A DNA stretch of 64,000 nucleotides, taken from contig NZ_LMKV01000001.1 of assembly GCF_001421665.1 (NCBI RefSeq), positions 230 through 64,229 on the forward strand. Direction: 5' to 3'. This stretch comes from Sphingobium sp. Leaf26. Its GTDB lineage: Bacteria; Pseudomonadota; Alphaproteobacteria; Sphingomonadales; Sphingomonadaceae. Shown here in pieces: positions 56,255 to 64,000 of the stretch. The notes under the pieces were generated by a model. The model had not been told where the DNA came from and made no database searches. It worked only from the letters and a program-made list of their open reading frames with translations. Made by a program: the position numbers and the translations under genes. The stretch's first letter is position 1; every line of letters begins with the position of its first letter.

Positions 56255-57690
56255 GCAATATCCATAGCGTCGAGAAAATCGGCGGCACGTCCATGGCCGC
56301 CACCGCGACCCTGTTCGACAATGTGCTGATCGGCGGGCGAAAGGATGCGGACCTCTACAACCGCATCTTCGTGGTGTCGGCCTATGCCGGCATGACCGAC
56401 CTGCTGCTGGAGCATAAGAAAAGTGGCGAGCCGGGCGTTTATGCGCGCTTCGTTGCGGATGACAATATCCAGGGCTGGCGCCAGGCAATGGAAAGAGTGC
56501 GCCGCGCCATGCAGGATCGCAACGCCATGTTCGTGCGCGCCGACAGGCTGGCGGAGGCGAACGCCTTTGTCGATATACGGATCGACGCAGTCGCCGCGTG
56601 CCTGGACGATCTGGCCCGGCTGCGCAGCCATGGCCGTTTCTGCGTGAAGGAACAGTTGATGACGGTGCGCGAATTGCTCGCTGGCCTTGGCGAAGCGCAC
56701 AGCGCCCATTCGACGGCGCTGTTGTTGCGCGATCGCGGCGTCAACGCGCAGTTCGTTGACCTGACTCTGTGGGACCAGCAGGACATGCGCGAACTGGACG
56801 AGCGGATAAGCGAGGTCTTCGCGCCGATCGACCTGGCCACCACCCTCCCGATCGTCACCGGCTATGCCGGATGCAGCGAAGGCATGGTGCGCCGTTATGC
56901 GCGCGGCTATTCCGAAATGACCTTTTCGCGCATTGCCGTACTGACCGGCGCGCGAGAGGCGATCATCCATAAGGAATTTCACCTGTCGAGCGCGGACCCG
57001 CGGCTTGTGGGCAAGCACAAGGCGCGCAAGATCGGCCGCACCAATTATGACGTGGCGGATCAGTTGGCGAATCTGGGCATGGAGGCGATTCATCCGGGTG
57101 CTGGCCGTGGATTGCGCCAGACGGATATTCCGTTGCGCGTGCGCAACACCTTCGACCGGGAAGATGGCGGGACGCTCATTTGCAGCGCTTATGTCTCCGA
57201 CACGCCCCGCGTCGAGATCGTGACCGGGGTGCGCCATGCGCAGGCGCTGCAATTTTTCGAACAGGACATGGTCGGGGTGAAGGGCTATGACGCCGCCATC
57301 CTCGAAGCGCTAACCCAACATGGCGCCTGGATCGTCAGCAAGGCGTCCAACGCCAATACCATCACCCATTATCTGTCGGCGGATGCGGCGACGGTGAAAC
57401 GGGTGATCGCCGATCTTCAGGCGCGTTATCCCGATGCGGCTGTCTCGGCCCAGCCGGTGGCGATCGTGTCGGTGATCGGCAGCGACATATCGCGACCGGG
57501 GTTGATGACCGATGCGTTGCAGGCCCTGGCCGCCGCGCATGTGCCGATCATCGCGATGCAGCACCAAATCCGCAATGTCGATGTCCAGTTCATGGTGGAC
57601 GTCGATCATTATGATGATGCGGTAGGCGCCCTGCACCATGTTCTGGTGGAAGATGGAACAAGCGAGGCGGAGGATCGGCGCGCGGCCTGA
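56251..57690 (+). CDS. ask: ectoine-specific aspartate kinase
   Basis: This 479-residue aspartokinase has 'VEKIGGTSMA' at the N-terminus, 'FVVSAYAGMTDLLLEHKKSG' and two C-terminal ACT modules ('VEIVTGVRHAQALQFFEQDM' and 'VAIVSVIGSDISRPGL'). Such Ask_Ect copies resist feedback by lysine/threonine and boost aspartyl phosphate for ectoine. The four-base overlap with ectD couples it to the pathway. Confidence 0.94.
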   Translation: MSNIHSVEKIGGTSMAATATLFDNVLIGGRKDADLYNRIFVVSAYAGMTDLLLEHKKSGEPGVYARFVADDNIQGWRQAMERVRRAMQDRNAMFVRADRLAEANAFVDIRIDAVAACLDDLARLRSHGRFCVKEQLMTVRELLAGLGEAHSAHSTALLLRDRGVNAQFVDLTLWDQQDMRELDERISEVFAPIDLATTLPIVTGYAGCSEGMVRRYARGYSEMTFSRIAVLTGAREAIIHKEFHLSSADPRLVGKHKARKIGRTNYDVADQLANLGMEAIHPGAGRGLRQTDIPLRVRNTFDREDGGTLICSAYVSDTPRVEIVTGVRHAQALQFFEQDMVGVKGYDAAILEALTQHGAWIVSKASNANTITHYLSADAATVKRVIADLQARYPDAAVSAQPVAIVSVIGSDISRPGLMTDALQALAAAHVPIIAMQHQIRNVDVQFMVDVDHYDDAVGALHHVLVEDGTSEAEDRRAA

Positions 57691-57710
57691 TCCGCGTCCC
57701 GTCCGATACC

Positions 57711-58946
57711 ATGTTCGCCGCAATCCATCCTGTCCGCAGCCTGCTGCTCGCCATCTTCATGTTGATGGCGGGCAGCGGCTTCCTGTCCACGCTGATCGGC
57801 CTTCGGCTGGAGCGGGCGGGGGCTGGCACCATGGCAATCGGCGCAGTCGCCACCGCCTATTTCGGCGGGCTGGTGTTGGGCGCTTTGCGTGCGGGCGACA
57901 TCGTGCGGCAGGCCGGGCATATCCGCGCCTTCGCCGCCTTCGTCTCGCTGTTGTCGGCCAGTACGCTCGCATATGCATTGCTCCACCACCCGTTATTCTG
58001 GACGATGTTGCGGCTGATCGACGGTATCTGCGTCGCCGGCGTGTTCATTTGCCTGGAAAGCTGGCTCAATGACCGGGCCGAGGCGGAAACACGCGGCAGC
58101 GTACTCGCCGCTTATATGGTAGCGCTCTATTCTGGGCAAGCGGTCGGGCAATTGCTGCTCGCGGCGAGCGGGGCGCTACCCGCCGTGCCGTTCCAACTGG
58201 CCTCCATCCTCATTTCCCTGGCGATCATTCCCCTTTGCCTGACCCGCAGCGCCGCGCCAGCACCGGTCGAGGCGCAGGCCTTTTCGATCCGCGCCCTCTA
58301 TGCCGCATCGCCGCTCGGCACCTTTGGTGCTGTCACGACCGGACTGATGCTGGGCGCTTTCTACGGCATGGCGGCTGTCCATGTGCGGCGGCTGGGGCTG
58401 GATCTGGGCGCGACTGCCAGTTTCATGATGATCGTGATCCTGGGCGGCGTGGCGCTGCAATGGCCGCTCGGTCGCCTGTCGGACCGGCTCGATCGGCGGC
58501 GCGTGATCGTGGGCTGCTTCGCCGCCACGATGGCCGTTTGCCTGATGCTGACGATATTGGTGTCGGCCGGGCCGTGGCTTCTTGCCCTGGGAGCGTTGTT
58601 CGGCGGCCTCAGCTTCGCCCTTTATCCGCTGTGCGTCGCGCATTGCAACGACCGCCTGCTGGCGACGGAACGGGTAGCGGCCAGCGGGCGACTGGTGCTG
58701 CTCTATTCGGTCGGCGCGGCGATCGGCCCGCTGGGCGCGGCCATGCTGATGAGTGTTGCACCGGGCGGCGGTCTTTTCCTTTTCATCGCCTTGTGCGCGG
58801 GCGCAACGCTCGCCTTTGGCCTGTGGCGCCAAACCGCCACGCCGTCCGTTCCAGTGCCCGACCAGCAGGATTTTCAGATCGTTCCGCGCACGACGCCGAT
58901 GGCGTCCCTGCTCGATCCCAATACCGCAGATGGACATATGTCATGA
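57711..58946 (+). CDS. MFS transporter (YcaD-like)
   Basis: This 411-residue MFS protein has 12 helices and a YcaD/UMF-type pattern: 'LIGLRLERAGAGTMAIGAVA', 'LRLIDGICVAGVFICLESWL' and the central 'QWPLGRLSDRLDRRRVIVG'. Starting 20 bp after ask and overlapping the next gene as ATGA, it belongs to the ect transcript, suggesting ectoine or precursor transport. Direction is unknown. Confidence 0.88.
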   Translation: MFAAIHPVRSLLLAIFMLMAGSGFLSTLIGLRLERAGAGTMAIGAVATAYFGGLVLGALRAGDIVRQAGHIRAFAAFVSLLSASTLAYALLHHPLFWTMLRLIDGICVAGVFICLESWLNDRAEAETRGSVLAAYMVALYSGQAVGQLLLAASGALPAVPFQLASILISLAIIPLCLTRSAAPAPVEAQAFSIRALYAASPLGTFGAVTTGLMLGAFYGMAAVHVRRLGLDLGATASFMMIVILGGVALQWPLGRLSDRLDRRRVIVGCFAATMAVCLMLTILVSAGPWLLALGALFGGLSFALYPLCVAHCNDRLLATERVAASGRLVLLYSVGAAIGPLGAAMLMSVAPGGGLFLFIALCAGATLAFGLWRQTATPSVPVPDQQDFQIVPRTTPMASLLDPNTADGHMS

Positions 58947-60274
58947 CCACCTCCACACCTATCCCGTCGCCAACCCAGGACAGGGTCGATGACGCCACGC
59001 TACGCCGCGCCATCGCCGCCTCCGCGCTGGGCAATGCGACCGAATGGTTCGACTATGGCATCTATGCCTATGGCGTCACCTATATTTCGGCCGCGCTGTT
59101 TCCGGGCGACGTCGATGACGCCGTGCTGTTCGCGCTGGCGACCTTCGCCATTTCCTTCCTCGTGCGGCCATTGGGCGGTCTGTTCTGGGGACCGCTGGGC
59201 GATCGGCTGGGGCGCAAATCGGTGCTGGCGCTCACCATATTGCTGATGTCCGGCGCGACTCTGGCGGTCGGCCTCATCCCGTCCTACGCGCAAATCGGTT
59301 GGGGCGCTCCTGCGCTGCTGATCGCGCTGCGCATGGTGCAGGGCTTTTCTACCGGCGGCGAATATGGCGGCGCGGCGACCTTCATGGCCGAATATGCGCC
59401 CGACGACCGGCGCGGTTTCTATGGCAGCTTCCTGGAGTTCGGCACGCTGGCGGGCTTTTCGTTCGGTGCAGTGCTGATGCTTGGCTTCTCGCTGTTGCTG
59501 GGAGACGCGGCGATGCATGATTGGGGCTGGCGCATCCCGTTCCTGGTCGCAGCGCCCATGGGCCTTGTCGGCATGTATCTGCGATCGAGGATGGAGGACA
59601 CGCCAGTCTTTCGCGAACAGGCCGTCGAAGGCAGCGGATCGCCTCCGCTTAGAACGGTGATGCGCGACCATTGGCGGCCCATGCTGGTCGTGAGTGGGTT
59701 GGTCGTGGCACTCAACGTCGTCAACTATACGCTGCTCAGCTACATGCCGACCTATTTACAGCGGCGCATCGGCCTGTCGCCGGACGAAGCACTTATGGTG
59801 CCGATCATCGGCATGGTCTTCATGATGGTCTTCCTGCCGTTCGCGGGCCATCTGTCGGATCGGATTGGGCGCAAACCGATGTGGCGCCTGTCGTTGATCG
59901 GGCTTCTGCTGGGCATAGTGCCGCTCTACATGGTCATGGCGACAGGGTTCGTCGGCGCGATCATAGGCTTCGCGTTGCTCGGCCTGCTTTATTTGCCGCA
60001 ACTGGCGACGATTTCCGCGACCTTCCCCGCGCTGTTCCCGACGCCTGTTCGGTTCGCAGGCTTCGCGATTGCCTATAATATGTCCACCTCGCTGTTCGGT
60101 GGCACCGCGCCAGCGATCGGCAGTGGTCTGATCAGCGCCACCGGCAACGACCTGATGCCGGCTTTCTACATGATGATGGCCTGCATCGTGGGCCTTGTCG
60201 CGCTCCGCTTCATGCCCGAAACGGCTGGTCGTTCGCTGCATGAAAATGTCTTCGCCGATCGGACGGGCGCATGA
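58943..60274 (+). CDS. ProP-like MFS osmoprotectant/metabolite:H+ symporter
   Basis: This 443-residue MHS-family transporter starts with 'LGNATEWFDYGIYAYGVTYI' (the ProP/KgtP signature) and has 'PLGDRLGRKSVLALTILLMS' and 'QGFSTGGEYGGAATFMAEYA'. It lacks the C-terminal coiled coil that osmosenses in E. coli ProP. In an ectoine operon it probably takes up ectoine or other compatible solutes. It overlaps both neighbours by four bases. Confidence 0.88.
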   Translation: MTTSTPIPSPTQDRVDDATLRRAIAASALGNATEWFDYGIYAYGVTYISAALFPGDVDDAVLFALATFAISFLVRPLGGLFWGPLGDRLGRKSVLALTILLMSGATLAVGLIPSYAQIGWGAPALLIALRMVQGFSTGGEYGGAATFMAEYAPDDRRGFYGSFLEFGTLAGFSFGAVLMLGFSLLLGDAAMHDWGWRIPFLVAAPMGLVGMYLRSRMEDTPVFREQAVEGSGSPPLRTVMRDHWRPMLVVSGLVVALNVVNYTLLSYMPTYLQRRIGLSPDEALMVPIIGMVFMMVFLPFAGHLSDRIGRKPMWRLSLIGLLLGIVPLYMVMATGFVGAIIGFALLGLLYLPQLATISATFPALFPTPVRFAGFAIAYNMSTSLFGGTAPAIGSGLISATGNDLMPAFYMMMACIVGLVALRFMPETAGRSLHENVFADRTGA

Positions 60275-61569
60275 CATGGATGACTGACAATATCGTGGTT
60301 GTCCTGAACGGCGGCCATTTCGATCAACCCTGGTTGCAGGCGATGTTGGCGATCATTCTGTTGATCGCGATCGCCTGGATAGCGAACTGGGTTGCCAAAC
60401 GGCTAGTCCTCACATTGGTGGTCAAACTGCTGGAGCAGATGCCTTTCGCTTTGGAGGCCCAGCATCTGGGGTCGATGGTCGCCCGGCTTTCGAACATCGT
60501 GCCAGCGCTGATTATCCAGATGGGGGTCGAGAGTGTCCCGCACCTTCCCGGCTGGATCGCTCTTTTCATCCGCAGCCTGTGCGCAGCGTTCATCATCCTG
60601 ACCATCGCGATCGCGCTCAGCGGCGGGCTTGGTCTGATGAACGATCTGTATCAGCGGCGCCCGGATGCGGCCAACCGACCGATCAAAGGCTATGTCCAGG
60701 TCGGCAAGCTCATCATCTACGCCGCGGCGACCATATTGGGAATCGCGGCGCTGATGAACCAGTCTCCGTTGCTGTTGTTGTCGGGGCTTGGCGCGATGGC
60801 GGCCGTCCTGATGCTGGTGTTCAAGGATACCATATTGTCCCTGGTCGCATCGGTGCAGATCGGTTCCAACGACATGGTCCGTGTGGGCGACTGGATCGAA
60901 ATGCCGCAGCTCGACGCCAATGGCGACGTGATCGATATCGCCCTGCACACGGTCAAGATCCAGAATTTCGACAAGACCATCACGACCATTCCGACCTACC
61001 GCCTGATCACGGAAAGCTTTCGCAACTGGCGCGGGATGCAGGAATCTGGCGGTCGGCGGATCATGCGATCCCTGGCGATCGATCAGAACAGCATTCGGTT
61101 TCTGGACGACCGGGAACTCGCGGACCTGTTCCGCTTCGGCCTGTTGCGTGGCCATCTTGAAGCAAAAAGGGACGAGATCGATCGATGGAACCGGGAACAT
61201 GCCCATGATCAGATACTGGATAGCCGCCGCCTGACCAACATTGGCAGCTTTCGGGCCTATATTCTTGCCTATCTCAAGGCGCGGCCGGATATTGCGGCGG
61301 ACAAGACCTTGCTGGTGCGCCAACTTGCCCCGACGGAAGATGGATTGCCGCTGGAAATCTACGCCTTCGCTTCCACAGTCATATGGGCGCAATATGAAGA
61401 TATTCAGGCCGATATCTTCGATCACCTCATCGCCATCATGCCGGAATTCGGACTGCGGTTGTTCCAGCGCCCTGCGGGTTCGGATCTGCAACGTGCAACG
61501 GACCGACAACCAAGTCAGGATGTAGGAATTGACCGTGTTCCAGGCATCAGTCGATCCATAAGGGCCTAG
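60271..61569 (+). CDS. mechanosensitive channel, MscS family (YbdG-like)
   Basis: This 432-residue channel has five N-terminal helices and the MscS pore/beta domain ('GLGAMAAVLMLVFKDTILSL', 'DMVRVGDWIEMPQLDANGDV', 'TTIPTYRLITESFRNWRGMQ'). The size and 'SGGRRIMRSLAID' block match the YbdG/MscM type, which opens under membrane tension to release solutes on downshift. It closes the ect operon, giving synthesis, transport and release in one transcript. Confidence 0.9.
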   Translation: MTWMTDNIVVVLNGGHFDQPWLQAMLAIILLIAIAWIANWVAKRLVLTLVVKLLEQMPFALEAQHLGSMVARLSNIVPALIIQMGVESVPHLPGWIALFIRSLCAAFIILTIAIALSGGLGLMNDLYQRRPDAANRPIKGYVQVGKLIIYAAATILGIAALMNQSPLLLLSGLGAMAAVLMLVFKDTILSLVASVQIGSNDMVRVGDWIEMPQLDANGDVIDIALHTVKIQNFDKTITTIPTYRLITESFRNWRGMQESGGRRIMRSLAIDQNSIRFLDDRELADLFRFGLLRGHLEAKRDEIDRWNREHAHDQILDSRRLTNIGSFRAYILAYLKARPDIAADKTLLVRQLAPTEDGLPLEIYAFASTVIWAQYEDIQADIFDHLIAIMPEFGLRLFQRPAGSDLQRATDRQPSQDVGIDRVPGISRSIRA

Positions 61570-61620
61570 CGTGCAACGACCGGGGCATCGATCGACCCGC
61601 GCAAGATGCGTTTGCAGCCG

Positions 61621-63030
61621 TCAGGCCGTCCCACCAAGCCAGGCCGGACTATCACGTAGCCGTCGTTGATAATCGGGTTCGGCGAGCGCCAGCAGCAACT
61701 GGTCGGCGCGATCCTGGACAGCCAGAAGATTGGCGCCCGCCAACGACCCACCGGCCAGTTCCTTGAACGCCTCGACCTGGAGGCGCAACGTAGCAATCCG
61801 GTTCGGATCGTCGCAGCTCAGTGCCACATCGCCAATGGCATCGAGGAAGCGCTTGCCCGCGATCATGTCGGCACTGGCATATTGGGCGAGCGCGCCGAAT
61901 GCCTGATCGACAAAGCCCGCAAAGCTTATCGGATGGGCGATCACGCGAAGAGCATCGTCTTCGTCCGCGCGAAGGCGCGAAGGCAAATCCCGGCGCGCAA
62001 GATCGGAAAGGGCAGCACCCAGCCAATCGAGACAACTGTTCGCGGTGAAGGGGTCATTGACCCCCGGCGATAGCGCTCGCGCGGCGATCTCGACCAATTC
62101 GTCTATGAGGAAACGCAGATCCTGCAGAGCCGTGCGGCGAGAACCCAGGGCGAATGCACCGCGCAGCGCCTTTACCACATCCTCGTCGAGCTGCTCGGCA
62201 GGCCACGCCTCGGCCAGCACACTGCCATGATGAGCGAAGTCGCCGGACTGATATTGCAGCCGCACGACCAGATCATGCTTTGCCGCCGTCTGGATCAAAC
62301 GGTCCTCGTCGATCAGCTGGATGTAGCCGGTGTCTTTGGACCGCACGACCGTCCGTCGCGCATAGGCTTCGACAGGCGCATCGAGCCGGAAGGCTGGCGG
62401 GATGCCCGGATCGTCATGTGCCTCCTCCCGAGGTTCGCCGACGAAGACAGGAAAGCGATTGTCGATCTCTACGATCAGCCGTTCCCCGACCTGTTCGATC
62501 ACGCTGTTGATGTGAATGCGCATGGGGACATGGTGGATGAAGAAAATCAACACAGCGATCGAGCAGAGCACCAGGATCATAGCAACCAGCACCGCCAGTT
62601 GCGGCACGAACGCCAAGGTGTCGACGCCGCTTTCGCCCGGCGATCGGATCGTGCGCAGGACGATCATGGAATAGACGAACGTCGCGATGAAGGTGCCGAG
62701 CGTCACTTGGTTACCGCGATCGGACATGAAGTTGCTGAGCAGGCGCGGTCCATATTGCCCCGAGGCGTAGACGACCGCCGCGATCGTCACCGAGAAAGTG
62801 GTGCCAGCAACACCGATCATCGAACCGCCGATCGACGAAAGCAGGCTACGCGCGCCATCTGGCCGGGCGGCGTAGAGCCAAAGCAGCCCGTCCATCCATT
62901 CGCTGCCGAAATGGCTGTCGATATAGATCATCGCCAGAGCAAGCAGCATTGCGCCCACGGCCATGATCGTCGGCACGAACCAGTAGCTTTCGCGCAACTG
63001 GTCGGAGAGGCGGAGCAGGCGAGCCTTCAT
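61621..63030 (-). CDS. DUF2254 family membrane protein
   Basis: This 469-residue protein has four N-terminal helices ('WFVPTIMAVGAMLLALAMIY', 'IGVAGTTFSVTIAAVVYASG', 'LGTFIATFVYSMIVLRTI') and a long cytoplasmic C-terminus with 'ALSPGVNDPFTANSCLDWLG', the DUF2254 signature. Function is unknown; it overlaps the antiporter stump upstream by four bases, so it was probably in that operon. It converges with the channel gene. Confidence 0.88.
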   Translation of the reverse strand: MKARLLRLSDQLRESYWFVPTIMAVGAMLLALAMIYIDSHFGSEWMDGLLWLYAARPDGARSLLSSIGGSMIGVAGTTFSVTIAAVVYASGQYGPRLLSNFMSDRGNQVTLGTFIATFVYSMIVLRTIRSPGESGVDTLAFVPQLAVLVAMILVLCSIAVLIFFIHHVPMRIHINSVIEQVGERLIVEIDNRFPVFVGEPREEAHDDPGIPPAFRLDAPVEAYARRTVVRSKDTGYIQLIDEDRLIQTAAKHDLVVRLQYQSGDFAHHGSVLAEAWPAEQLDEDVVKALRGAFALGSRRTALQDLRFLIDELVEIAARALSPGVNDPFTANSCLDWLGAALSDLARRDLPSRLRADEDDALRVIAHPISFAGFVDQAFGALAQYASADMIAGKRFLDAIGDVALSCDDPNRIATLRLQVEAFKELAGGSLAGANLLAVQDRADQLLLALAEPDYQRRLRDSPAWLGGTA

Positions 63031-63233
63031 GATGTCGTTTCCGCTTTACGCGCTGTCAGCTTCTCCAGCACCAGCTTGATGGTGCCGCCCTGCACGATGA
63101 CCGAGAACAGGACGACGATATAGGTAGCCGCCAGCACGACCGATCGCGCAGGGCTTTCCGGCAAACCAAGTGCCAGTGCGATGGACATGCCGCCGCGCAG
63201 GCCGCCCCAGATCAATGTCACCGGTGCCACCAC
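63027..63233 (-). pseudogene. 3' stump of a CPA1 Na+/H+ antiporter
   Basis: A GTG-opened 68-codon frame gives 'VTLIWGGLRGGMSIALALGL' and 'ATYIVVLFSVIVQGGTIKLV', the last two helices of NhaP/CPA1 antiporters (consensus WGGLRGALALALA). The other 10-11 helices are missing; the sequence upstream in the same strand is the esterase gene, whose stop lies inside the fragment. It shows a deletion or recombination join at about 63,220-63,235. Confidence 0.8.
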
Positions 63234-64000
63234 AGAAAACGGACGCTGTCGGCGAGTACAGACGCTTTGCCCCTGAAGGGCACGGACAGGGCCATCGCCA
63301 CATTTTCATGGCTCAGCCCCGGATAATCGACGTGGGTGACCCGGCCATGCAGCGCCTTGATGTGCGCGGTCAGATTGTTCGCATTATGCGCCCTGACCTC
63401 GACATCGTCACCGGCCGAGACCAGGAGCAAGGGGGCGGCATCGGCCCGCGCGAACTGGATCGGCTGGGTCAATTGCGGATCGGGCGCACCCTGCATGGCG
63501 TCGATCGCGCGCTTTTCGGTAAAAGGATAAAAATCATAAGGGCCGCATAGTCCCACCGCCGCCTTGATGATGCCGGGGTCGACGCCCTGCGCGCGAAGCC
63601 ATCGCGGGTCGAGCGTCAGCATGGCGACCGTATAGGCGCCAGCCGAATGTCCGGCCACGGCAATACGGCCGACATCGCCACCGAACCCATCGATATGATC
63701 ACGTGTCCAGCGGACCGCCTCCGCGCCATCTTCCAGAAATGCCGGAAAGCGAACTTCGGGCACCTTGCGATAATCGGGAACGACCACGACAAATCCCTGT
63801 TTCGCATAGGCTCTCGCCGCGAAAGCATAGGCCTCACGCGTACCCTTTACCCAACCGCCGCCATACCAGAAGATCAGGACCGGCAAGGACTGCTTTCCAC
63901 GGCGTATGGGGCTCCAGACATCCAGCCGCTGTCCGTGCGTGCCGAAGGCGATGCCCTGCCCCGCCTTTTCTACGCCCAGTCCGCCGCCCATGGCGCCATC
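63218..64000 (-). CDS. alpha/beta hydrolase, esterase/lipase-like (partial at window edge)
   Basis: At least 257 residues of an esterase with oxyanion 'LIFWYGGGWVKGTREAYAFA', nucleophile Ser in 'VAGHSAGAYTVAM', acid in 'LLVSAGDDVEV' and His in 'GLSHENVAMALS', typical of bacterial hormone-sensitive-lipase/BD-FAE type enzymes. The frame is open to the window edge, and the first in-window ATG (63991) is probably not the start, since a signal peptide is expected further upstream. It overlaps the antiporter stump by 16 bases. Confidence 0.8.
   Translation of the reverse strand, partial: DGAMGGGLGVEKAGQGIAFGTHGQRLDVWSPIRRGKQSLPVLIFWYGGGWVKGTREAYAFAARAYAKQGFVVVVPDYRKVPEVRFPAFLEDGAEAVRWTRDHIDGFGGDVGRIAVAGHSAGAYTVAMLTLDPRWLRAQGVDPGIIKAAVGLCGPYDFYPFTEKRAIDAMQGAPDPQLTQPIQFARADAAPLLLVSAGDDVEVRAHNANNLTAHIKALHGRVTHVDYPGLSHENVAMALSVPFRGKASVLADSVRFLWWHR

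Overview
The window is a chromosomal segment of a high-GC alphaproteobacterium, most likely a sphingomonad of the Sphingobium/Sphingomonas type. Supporting signs are a GcrA cell-cycle regulator, an F0 ATP synthase cluster ordered atpI-atpB-atpE-b'-b, a SapC-family protein, frequent TTG starts behind good ribosome binding sites, and dispersed palindromic repeats. No rRNA, CRISPR array or phage structural gene is visible.

Positions 1 to about 34,700 read as ordinary core chromosome. They hold the end of ugd, an ABC-2 permease, gcrA, an outer membrane barrel, parE and a serine beta-lactamase-fold protein. A minus-strand block follows with a LysR regulator, apaG, metZ, a threonine-dehydratase-like enzyme, a hemerythrin, leuB, recO and an aldehyde dehydrogenase. 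Next come a Bax-inhibitor-1 protein, a GST, a large exported protein of unknown function, a lipase-like hydrolase, uvrC, an alcohol dehydrogenase, the F0 operon, an ArsR regulator, the ydbH-ynbE-ydbL envelope-lipid operon, radC, a DEAD-box helicase, a D-2-hydroxyacid dehydrogenase and sapC.

A tRNA-Glu(CTC) gene at 34,767-34,841 is followed within 165 bp by a frameshifted scrap of a tyrosine integrase, a classic island scar. From there to the end of the window the content is mosaic and strongly themed on ion and osmotic balance: kup, a complete kdpFABCDE operon with an extra 27-aa upstream peptide, nhaA, then an ectoine/5-hydroxyectoine operon (ectA-ectB-ectC-ectD-ask) that runs on through two MFS transporters and a mechanosensitive channel, with a divergent MarR-type regulator. 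A DUF2254 membrane protein and the 3' stump of a CPA1 Na+/H+ antiporter follow. Interspersed are an IS630 transposase fragment, a decayed TonB-receptor-like 3' end, a DHA2 exporter facing a type III polyketide synthase/ICMT-methyltransferase pair, and a small Cys-rich exported protein.

Read together, the right half resembles an assembled osmoadaptation island: K+ uptake (Kup, Kdp) as the fast response, Na+ expulsion (NhaA), compatible-solute synthesis with a dedicated aspartokinase, solute transport, and a channel for relief on downshift. The integrase scar and the truncated antiporter are candidate boundaries. The individual families are known; the assembly, the small peptides, the exported Met/Gly-rich protein and the PKS pair merit a closer look.
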